A stretch of DNA of 64,000 bases from Chondrilla cf. caribensis. Lineage: Eukaryota; Porifera; Demospongiae; Chondrillida; Chondrillidae. The notes beneath the pieces are model-generated. The model ran no database searches. It was given only the letters and a program-made list of their open reading frames with translations, and was not told where the DNA came from. A program made the position numbers and the translations under genes. The stretch spans positions 5,222,267 through 5,286,266 of the forward strand of contig OZ026556.1 of assembly GCA_964020155.1 (NCBI GenBank), read 5' to 3'. Positions 12,647 to 21,590 of the stretch are shown one piece after another; the first letter of the stretch is position 1; every line of letters begins with the position of its first letter.

Positions 12647-13176
12647 ATGTTCACAATTGGTTCTTACTATAGTCAGTAAATTGATTTTAAAACTGCACAC
12701 ATGTATACAATTCCCAGTAATCGTGATTATGATTTAATGTGTTGACTGTTTCTAATGTTTGTTCTTCACAGTATCGGCATTATGTTCTCCAATTATTCAA
12801 AGAGACATCTTCAGTCAAAAAGAAACAGGTTTGTGAAGAAATCAGGACGAAGACTGGGGAAGAACCCAACATCAAGCTAGTGACAGCTTTACTGAAAGTG
12901 AGGACACTGCAGTGAACCCCACCAGTCCTCACCCATACCGTCCTGCTAGTCCACACCAGTCCCCACCCATACCGTCCTACTAGTCCACACCAGTCCCCAC
13001 CCATACCGTCCTACTAGTCCACACCAGTCCACACCCATACCGTCCTGCTAGTCCACACCAGTCCTCACCCATACCGTCCTGGTTGTCATGGCCAACAAAA
13101 TCACACTCTGTTCACTCTCTTGTGCTAGGAGCTGTGCTACTCCAAAGGATCTGTTTGGCATCTCAAAGGGACATAG
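9758..13176 (+). CDS. POLR3E: RNA polymerase III subunit RPC5
   Basis: RPC5 is a Pol III-specific subunit that works with RPC4 in initiation and termination. The start MLDETEDPVEYEVDVFLSQA matches the animal N-terminus, followed by LYLFQYPMRPS. Further landmarks are FLDKQTLVSSQCIPQ, LHLTSLKGIYQLRPSFDYLD, HITVKFSRH with EPWVRLHTKS, then LMKFAVLVQGCWVVRSTLLYP, a winged-helix block (GWEFVFDIDKDFLSHHPEVV), an acidic/basic linker and a C-terminal winged helix ending CYSKGSVWHLKGT. The stop is TAG 13174-13176. Introns carry an 18-bp repeat, three (GT)n tracts and a 34-bp repeat. It converges on MRPL27, whose stop is 130 bp away. Confidence 0.93.
10290..10397 (+). repeat. 18-bp tandem repeat in a POLR3E intron
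   Basis: About six copies of GTGATGATGGTGAATGTA with single-base variants. Confidence 0.9.
10850..10945 (+). repeat. ~20-bp tandem repeat in a POLR3E intron
   Basis: Four diverged copies of a unit built on GTGCATGTAGTATACTAGTA. Confidence 0.75.
11288..11374 (+). repeat. (GT)n microsatellite in a POLR3E intron
   Basis: A pure TG tract of about 85 bp, the longest in the window. Confidence 0.97.
11634..11682 (+). repeat. (GT)n microsatellite in a POLR3E intron
   Basis: It starts about 24 bp after the donor of the CRARDLI exon. Confidence 0.95.
12591..12645 (+). repeat. (GT)n microsatellite starting exactly at a POLR3E splice donor
   Basis: The first GT of the tract is the donor dinucleotide following GACAAG. 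Confidence 0.93.
12912..13080 (+). repeat. ~34-bp tandem repeat in the last POLR3E intron
   Basis: About five copies built on CCCATACCGTCCTACTAGT plus CCACACCAGTCC. Confidence 0.9.
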
Positions 13177-13305
13177 CACCTCACACGAGGTTGCTTTGAA
13201 TGTGATTAATTTATTTGTTGTAAACTTCGTATATTTTTAAAGAAATCAAATGTTCAACAATACACATGTCAGAAAGTATACATCAAAATTAAAGTCATGT
13301 GATCA

Positions 13306-13889
13306 TCATGTGATGGGTGCACTGGGTGGTATTGTTTCTGTTAGAACAAATTGTGGTTGCCGTGGTAGCTCCATGACGTGGGCGTACTTCCTCCAGGAGC
13401 GTGGTCCAATTAGGGGATTGTTGACCTGGTCCCCGTGGGGAGCTCTGGTGAACTGGACAAACCCTTCAACTAACGAATAAAGGGTGTGGTCTCGGCCCAT
13501 CCCAACCTACAGTAGTCATGAATATCATTAGCACACCAACAGACACACATGCACAGTGACCCAACATGCGCACACGCACATTACTCCCTGGATGGAACTT
13601 GGTCCCGCGCTGTCGTACAATGATGTTACCAGGAATGACATATTGGCCTGAACAGGATAGACGGAAACTCAGGAGTCCTTCCATAGACGTGGAAGCCACT
13701 ACCTTGAAGAATGAAATGCAACTCACCATCGCCTTTCTTGAGTCCGAGTCGCTTCCCACTGGATTTTCTTCCATTCTTACTACTCCCTCCTGCTTTCTTC
13801 GTAGCCCATCTAACCGACATAGGGATAATACAAAGCATTCGCAGCTCAGCCACTTTGAAAGGTCCTGGTAGCGCAGACAAACACGCCAT
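13306..13889 (-). CDS. MRPL27: Mitochondrial large-subunit ribosomal protein bL27m
   Basis: bL27m is a mitoribosomal large-subunit protein whose N-terminal region reaches towards the peptidyl-transferase centre. Three exons with GT-AG joins, 13727-13889, 13580-13647 and 13306-13506, give about 143 residues, close to the 148 of the human protein. After a short presequence-like start comes the family hallmark [18 protein letters not shown], then [29 protein letters not shown] and [19 protein letters not shown]. The start codon is 201 bp from that of AMPK beta on the other strand, so they probably share a promoter region. Confidence 0.92.
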
Positions 13890-14090
13890 TTTTTGAGATG
13901 GCTGTTCCTATATTTTGGCAGCAAAAATCGACCCAGTGGGTCTACGGCATTTTTTCCTCGACAGAACAAAATGGCGCATGTACGTACGTACATAGTTGGC
14001 TGCTTTGACTAACCAACAATAGCTAAAGGCCCCGAGCCTAACTAGAATCAGGTGTTTATTGAAAGCGCATCATCGCGAAGTTGTGTGGAC

Positions 14091-15542
14091 ATGGGACAAG
14101 GAACGACCAAGGGACCAAAGACAGCTGAAGATCTCGCCGAGTCGTCCTCATCATCAACACTCTATCCACCACTAGCCCACGTAGACGCGCCGTATGGATC
14201 ACCAGTAGAAGGTGATCTGTCATGATAACATGACTTGTTTTCAGCTACATCCTAATATATGGAATAAAAATCACTAAATCCCTTTAAAATTTTATAGTAG
14301 TAATAATGATAAGAATATAATGATGTCACATTATTTTATTAATGTCTTAATATTGATTCCAATTCCAGTTGGTGGTTATCTTCAGGAGAAGCCTAAACCC
14401 AAAGACACGACGTCCCAGTCCTCGTCGACGTTTGTTCACAAGACGGTGGACAAAGACAAAATCCCATTTGTCTTCCGATGGGAGTACGGAGGAGAAGAGG
14501 TATATGTGTGCGGATCCTTCACTAATTGGAAGGCAAAAATACCTTTAAACCGAAGGTAATTGTGATCCACCATCCTTCCTCTTCTGATACGCATGTAGTA
14601 CCAACTAGTCTGAGCTCTCATTAGTTGAGCCTCTTTAGGCTAATTCCATTCTTTGTCTCGTGGGCTTTACTATTTGTTCTGCAGTCACCATGGTGATTTT
14701 TCTACCATCATTGATCTACCACGCGGTGTGCACGAATATAAATTTGTTGTGGACGGAAAGTGGATCCATGACCCTAATGCTGTGAGCTGTGCACAGCATG
14801 TTCACCACTTGACACACCTTTGTAACCCCTCTCACACTCAGCCACTATAATCACCCCCCCCGCCCCCACCCACAGGATGCCACAGAGAACAGCATGGGAA
14901 CACACAACAATGTGGTGACTGTTGCCAAGAAAGACTTTGAGGCGTACCACAACGTGGAGCTACTGAGTACTGCCAAGCCCAGTGAGAGAGCCTGTTTGGT
15001 GCACGCGTGTCCAAGACATGTGACTGTCATGTGATTAGTTCTCATTCCATGCAGGCCTGTCCTCGAGCCCTTCTGGCGACTACTCTCAGAACATTCCTTC
15101 TCGCTCCTCTGCTTCCGGTCTCCCACCTCATCTCCCTCAACTGCTTCAACAAACAATACTCAACAGTGACCTCCCTTCAGAAGTGAGTCCAATCACATAT
15201 GCACCTCAGGTATCTCAGGCCCAGATCCATTTCATTTGGGAAAAGTCCCATTTGAAAAATAGAGGATGGAAATGGGTCTGGGTTTCACAAGACCGATGCT
15301 ATCCCTTTTGCTGCTCTTTGTCACGCCCACGTTAGGAGGACCCCACCCTATTGTCAGAACCAAATCACGTCATCCTCAATCACCTCTATGCCCTATCTGT
15401 CAAGGTACAGTCATTGGATCACTAGTTTAGCAATCTCCCTCACCTGTTCTGTCAACCCTAGGACCACGTACTTGTGATGGCATGCACGCACAGATACAAG
15501 GAGAAGTTTGTGACAACTCTTCTCTATCGCCCCGTGTCCTGA
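14091..15542 (+). CDS. PRKAB1: AMP-activated protein kinase beta subunit
   Basis: The beta subunit scaffolds the AMPK heterotrimer and senses glycogen. The N-terminus MGQGTTKGPK has Gly2 suited to N-myristoylation, as in vertebrate beta subunits. The CBM48 glycogen-binding module spans FRWEYGGEEVYVCGSFTNW through FVVDGKWIHDP, with the conserved tryptophans. The C-terminal alpha/gamma-binding region contains LPPHLPQLLQQTILN, EPNHVILNHLYALSVK and the terminal THRYKEKFVTTLLYRPVS. The stop is TGA 15540-15542. Six or seven small exons. The call is secure; beta-1 versus beta-2 cannot be assigned. Confidence 0.95.
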
Positions 15543-15747
15543 GCAAGCTAAACCGAGGTCTTCATTTCCCTTACTCCTTCTGTGTCCGTGTTTAGTGCAA
15601 GTGTGCGTTAACCTTTTGTATTATATCATAGACTCTATATATATATCAACGAAGTAATGATATTCATAGTGCTGGTTCTTCAATACGTTTAATTGAATAA
15701 GCGTATTCATAGAGTTCGTCCTCATTTGTAAGACGAGCGGAACGTCC

Positions 15748-15781
15748 GTTAGTCCATAGTCCCTATAGTCTATGGTTAGTC
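15748..15781. mobile_element. Tiny inverted-repeat insertion with 7-bp direct repeats
   Basis: A 20-bp segment starting CATAG and ending CTATG (15755-15774) sits between two perfect copies of GTTAGTC (15748-15754, 15775-15781). It is 29 bp upstream of the GABA-B-like start codon. Its ends and repeat length match the copy at 25115-25165. Confidence 0.5.
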
Positions 15782-15809
15782 CAAAGATTCGAGAGAGTTG
15801 GAAATCGTC

Positions 15810-18800
15810 ATGTTTCGGTTTCTTCTGCTGATTTTGCTCGTAATTAGCGACTCCTCTTCCGAGACGGAGGTGCGGCTCTCCGTGTTCCTCTCCCTCCACA
15901 CGGTACACAACGCAACATCGCATCTACCAGCTGTGAGCCTCGCTTTCAAAGTCGCTAACAACCGCTCAGACCTACTCCCGGGATACCAGTTGACCTACAG
16001 CTTCAGAGATGTTAACGTCAGTTCTTGTTCGCAGTTTGTACAGTGACTGCTCGTGGGTTACGTGTCCCGTTACCTGATCTCGCATCTTTAGTGCACCTCG
16101 CTGAGGGCGATCCGCGAGGTGGTTGGAGCTCTGGAGGAAAACACCACGTTCGTCATGGTTCTCGGAGCAGATTGCTCGACATCCTCGCGGGCACTAGCCG
16201 CAGTTACACAGTACTACAATCTGGTTCAAGTAAATGCCATACCACTGTCATTCCTCCTGGTCCCCGTGTACCATTGTACCGACCCCTGTAGATCTCCCCG
16301 GGGTCAACTGACGCTGTGCTGTCCGACCAGGTGCAGTACCCACTTTTCTTGCGGACGGTCCCTTCTGATGCTTTTGTTGCCTCCTTCATAGCAGTGGTGA
16401 TGCAATGGTTCGGCTGGCAAAGAGTGGCCGTTATCACTGAGCAAGACAGCCTATTCACACAAGTGAGTTCCCTGGTGGACACACCCTCTCCATACTGGTA
16501 GTCCCTGGTGGACACACCCTCTCTATACTGGTAGCCCCTGGTGGACACACCCTCTCCACAGGAGTACCCCTCTGGCTACACCCTGCATCTGTTGGACCAT
16601 AACTCATTCCATTGTATTGTCTATATGTCAGTGCTCTTATCACATTCTAGTTTCAGGTAGAGACCGTACTATGAAAGTGTAAATGATATGATGTAGTGCG
16701 TATCGCATATATCTCTAAGGAAGGGTGTTTTCAGGGCTGTCCTTCAACAAGGATATATTACCCCATGCGTGAGCGCTTCAAAGGATGGTGAATGACAATG
16801 CATCCCACTAACCAGTCAAACTGAGTTAAGTATTTCCCACTATGTTGCCAAGGATCTGACCTACACTGTGTTCACGCACACACAGCAGGAAAGGTTTCTG
16901 TAGTCACTTCCCATCATTTTTTTGCAAAGAACAAAGAGAAAGCCATACATTTGCATACGTAGGAGTCGATGTCACAACCATAGTCAGGCTGCTTTGCATA
17001 CAAATGATTTTTTTAAGGAGAATTGGACTACACCAGTAAAGAAAAATGTCATCATTTATTATTAGAAAAAGTGTTTGAAATCATCCCTGCTTCCAGGTCC
17101 CCTCACATCACAGGTGAAGGGACTAGAGTGTTGTCCACAGATCACATTCAAACAGGTCAGGCCCATGGGGGGGAGGGGGGAGGTAGGGTGGTTTAGACAA
17201 CCCCTCCCCAAATGTTACAAAGTGAGAAAAATAATCATTTTAGTTATCCAGGTAGCCTCCATCTTTAGAGTATAAATTATCACTGAGGGTGATGTGCCTT
17301 GTCATTGCGTAATAAGAGCAGCCCTGGAGGATTGCACACTTGAACTATACTTTCAAGCAGCACATGTTCTATCATATGTATGTTAGCTCCTTCAGAGAAT
17401 TCTGTATACAAGTGTGAGATGTGCTCAATATCTGTCTGAAGCATGTTATTCCTATGCTAGGCTATGAATAATGGTACTTGATATTCCGTTGATAATCTAT
17501 CTCTGATTTGCATCACATGCACATATGTGCACACACACACACATACACATACGAACTCACTCAGACACTGGAGATTTTACAGTCCACATTGCCAGGAGTT
17601 CAAGGGAGGATCATTCATCAACAGCAGTTCACAAGGAGCAGCAACAGGACCGTAACCCTCAACACTCTCAGATCTGTCGTTAGCAACTTACTGGTACATG
17701 GGCCATGGACATGTCTTTGCCGTGCTGGGCTTAGAGTGTATAATCTCATTTTGTTCAGACGTCACAAGCACGTGTGGTCTACCTCAACATGCACCAACCA
17801 GGAGCAAGGGACATTTTGTGTCTGGTAGGTCTGTTGTCTCCACTCTGTGCTGTCCTGCATCAGCGACAGTGTACTGGGGGGTGATGGGGTGTGGTTGACT
17901 GTTGTCTTTGACTAGGCTCGGGAGAAGGGCGTGGCATTCCCTCATTTTGTGTGGCTGATTAATGGGTGGTACCCGAACCAATGGTGGAGGGGAATTGAAG
18001 GGACCTGTAGTGACTCTGACATTGAACAAGCTCTTGAGAAGTCACTGGTCGTCAACCACTTCCCATACTTGAGCAGCCGAACTGCTCCAACAGATCCAGG
18101 GCTGGTGAGTGGTGCTTGTGGTGAACTGGAGCACACACGTCACCCTCTAATACACATCACCCTCTAATACACATCACCCTCTGATACACATCACCCTCTA
18201 ATACACATCACCCTCTAATACACATCACCCTCTAATACACATCACCCTCTAATACACATCACCCTCTAATACACATTACCCTCTAATACACATCACCCTC
18301 TAATACACATCACCCTCTAATACACATCACCCTCTAATACACATCACCCTCTAATACACATCACCCTCTGATACACATCACCCTCTAATACACATCACCC
18401 TCTGATACACATCACCCTCTGATACACGTCACCCTCTGATACACATCACCCTCTAATACACATCACCCTCTGATACACATCACCCTCTGATACACATCAC
18501 CCTCTAATACACATCACCCTCTGATACACATCACCCTCTAATACACATCACCCTCTGATACACATCACCCTCTGATACACATCACCCTCTAATACACATC
18601 ACCCTCTAATACACATCACCCTCTAATGCACATCACCCTCTAATACACATCACCCTCTAATACACATCACCCTCTAATACACATCACCCTCTAATACACA
18701 TCACCCTCTAATACACATCACCCTCTGATACACATCACCCTCTAATACACATCACCCTCTGATACACATCACCCTCTGATACACATCACCCTCTGATACA

Positions 18801-21081
18801 CATCACCCTCTAATACACATCACCCTCTGATACACATCACCCTCTAATACACATCACCCTCTAATACACATCACCCTCTAATACACATCACCATCAGTCT
18901 TTTCAGGAATACGAGCAGCTTTATAAGAGAGAGTTTATGGATATTTTCGGCTCTGACAACTCATTCAGTTACTCCATTCAACTGGGAGCATTTGCGTTTG
19001 ATGCTGTTTGGACGGCAATGCTTGCTCTTAACAGTAGCTTGGGCATGTCCACTGAGGATGGCATGAAACTGGACAACCTGACCATGTTTGACTACAGAGA
19101 AGAGGGGATCGGGAAGCTCTTCTACTCCTCTGCTATTGCTACCAAATTTCTTGGATTGACTGTGAGTGTGTGTTTATTGACGATGTGATCTCATGAGAGA
19201 TGCAGTGTTCTCTTTATACGTGGCCTATAGGGTACTGTTCAGTTTGATCGTCGAGGTGACAGGTCACCTGACTTACGAATCATGCAGTATCGCTTCAATG
19301 GTAAGGGGGTGATTGTGTGAGGGCAAGGGTAGTGTGTGTCCTTTGACCTTTGTGCCTTTCCCTGGTAGAGTCCACCTCATCACTATCACCAGTTGTGATC
19401 GTGGTCAAGAACAACGAGAACCTCATGTTTGTTGAGGGAGAATCCAACAGTACAGTCTTTCCAGGTAGACCATGTAATGCAGTAGTGACTCACATGATGT
19501 CACATGATGTCACATGATGTCACCTGACAGTGTGATATCCTCTCCAGATGGTGTACCTGCAGATGAGATGGAATGGAATATCTCTCTTGGATTGTTCATC
19601 TTTTGCACAATATTCTCAGCATTTGGAGTGGCTCTCGCTATTGGCTTCATCATCTTCAATCTTGTCTTCAAAAATCATTAGTAAGAGTTCACAGCTATAT
19701 CTGTATGATATACACACCCCACTCTCCACACATTCACTCCCCACTCTCCACACATCCACTCTCCACTCTCTCCACTCTCCACACATCCACTCTCTACTCT
19801 CTCAACACATTCTCTCCACTCTCCACACTCTCTCCACACATCCACTCTCCACTCTCTCCACACATCCACTCTCCACTCTCCACACATCCACTCTCCACTC
19901 TCCACACATCCACTCTCCACTCTCTCAACACATCCACTCCACACTCTCTCCACTCTCCCCACATCCACTCCCCATTCTCCCCACTCAAATAGTGGAGTTA
20001 AATTGTCCAGCCCTTATATCAATGTGCTCATTGGAGTGGGAGGAGTTCTGTTGTACTGTGAGGCCGTCATATTTGGCATCGACAAAGGAGTGACCACCCC
20101 GGTGGTGGCCAGTGCCATGTGCAGGGTGCAGATATGGTTTGCCAGCTTTGCTTTCACCCTCGTGTTCGGCTCCATCTTGGCCAAGACGTGGAGAATTTAC
20201 TATATTTTCAGGAACATTGAGACCAGAGTCAAGAAGAAGAAGGTGGGCATGGTAATGGGTGTGGTAGGGAGTGGGAATACTAACCATGATGGTCCGTTTC
20301 ACTCCCTTTGACACAGCCAATGAAGGACATTCACCTGTTTGTGGTGATTGGAGTCCTTCTTCTGGTGGACCTGATCTTCCTTAGTATTGTCTCAGGACTA
20401 CCGCAGACACGCGTCCATCTTGAAACCAGGGAACTACAACACATGGTGTGTGAGCGTGTGCGTACATGTGCATGTGTGTATGTGCATGTGTGTGTGTGCG
20501 TGCGTGTGTGTGCACATGTGTGTGTGTGTACAAGTCTCACATCCCTGCCCATTCCCATTGCAGCCTGGCAGTGTTCCTACAGTGATTGGAGTCTGCTTTA
20601 CTGACAGGGGTGCCATATGGGTCTCAATCTTGCTCTCTTATAAAGGTGTTCTTCTCATCGTTGGAGCTATACTAGCTTTTGAGACTCGCAAAGTCAAGAT
20701 TCCAGAGCTCAACGAATCTGTCTACGTAGTTATCTCCATTTACACGTTCTTCCTCATATCAGCCTGTCTCACACTCATCGGTTTCCTACTAGTTGATATG
20801 ATTAATGTGAGATATGCGCTGGTTGGGATATTCACCAACATCGGGACAACTGTCATTTTGTGTATAGTGTTTGTGCCAAAGGTGAACTAGCCTGAGTGTG
20901 CTGTTGGTAACCATGACTACTAACATTTGGGTTCCATCATTGTCACAGATAATCATGGTTGCCAAGGACCCAAAAGGAGAGAACTTTAGTTTCAACAAAC
21001 CAGAGACCACGTCCACCGCACTGAATAGTACACCTTCTGATCTGCGGAATGAGATCAATAAATTAAAAGCTCAACTAGAGC

Positions 21082-21172
<91 letters not shown>

Positions 21173-21211
21173 TGTGTGTGTGTGTGGTGTGTGTGTGTGC
21201 GTGCGTGCAGG

Positions 21212-21255
<44 letters not shown>

Positions 21256-21403
21256 TTGATGTTTGTTGTTTATGTGTGTGATTGTCATTGTTCATCAGAT
21301 CAAGGCCAGTCAAGCTGACTTGACAGCGGCAGAAACCACTCCAGGAACTGTTGCAGTCGACAAAGAAGGATCTTCCATTAATGCTTCACAAACTGAATTA
21401 TGA
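15810..21403 (+). CDS. GABA-B-type class C GPCR
   Basis: Resembles the metabotropic GABA-B receptor (GABBR1/2). It opens with a hydrophobic signal peptide (MFRFLLLILLVISDSSSE). The bilobed Venus-flytrap domain is spread over exons to about 19470: TSLRAIREVVGALEENTTF, YPLFLRTVPSDAFVASF, WFGWQRVAVITEQDSLFTQ, TLEILQSTLPGVQGR (17561-17694), ARVVYLNMHQPGARDILCL (17759-17824) and FPHFVWLINGWYPNQWW. The seven-helix region lies from about 19548 to 20880, including SSPYINVLIG, LAKTWRIYYIFRN, LLSYKGVLLIVGAILAFET and VILCIVFVPK. The tail has a short heptad region (LRNEINKLKAQLEQ) like the GABA-B dimerisation coiled coil. No sushi domain is seen. Ligand is not predictable. Introns carry a 17-bp minisatellite and a long (GT)n block. 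Confidence 0.9.
16462..16562 (+). repeat. ~38-bp repeat beginning at a GABA-B-like splice donor
   Basis: Three copies containing CCCTGGTGGACACACCCTCT start at the GTGAGT donor that follows the DSLFTQ codons. The rest of this 1.1-kb intron (to 17560) shows no exon or element I recognise; the flanking coding blocks join without loss. Confidence 0.85.
18134..18893 (+). repeat. 17-bp minisatellite, about 44 copies
   Basis: Unit CACCCTCTAATACACAT, with a recurrent A/G alternative at one position (CTAAT or CTGAT) and very few other changes. It fills the GABA-B-like intron between the PTDPGL exon and the EYEQLYKREF exon. Confidence 0.97.
19490..19526 (+). repeat. Short 10-bp repeat
   Basis: About four copies of CACATGATGT in a GABA-B-like intron. 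Confidence 0.8.
19722..19985 (+). repeat. CT/CA-rich tandem repeat (CCACTCTCCACACAT)
   Basis: Irregular 15-bp and composite units fill the intron between the first two transmembrane exons of the GABA-B-like receptor. Confidence 0.9.
21085..21254 (+). repeat. (GT)n block starting at a GABA-B-like splice donor
   Basis: The tract begins with the donor after GAGCAG and runs about 170 bp with interruptions, filling most of the last intron. Confidence 0.95.
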
Positions 21404-21590
21404 TAATATCATATAAAATATTAATGCTAAAGGGAATGAACTCTTGAGGGAACTTCCCTTCAGATGCCCCTTGTTACTATCTTGGGCTGTAGCACGGCTA
21501 CGTAATGTCAAGTCACGATTTTATTAGACTAGATCGAGTGAGCAAAGTTTGGGGAGAATCATCTTTGGTGCGAGCAGGGAGAGTTCTGAA

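Noticed and set aside
18134..18893. Regular array considered as CRISPR-like or satellite
   Set aside because: There are no spacers; units are contiguous 17-mers inside an animal gene intron.
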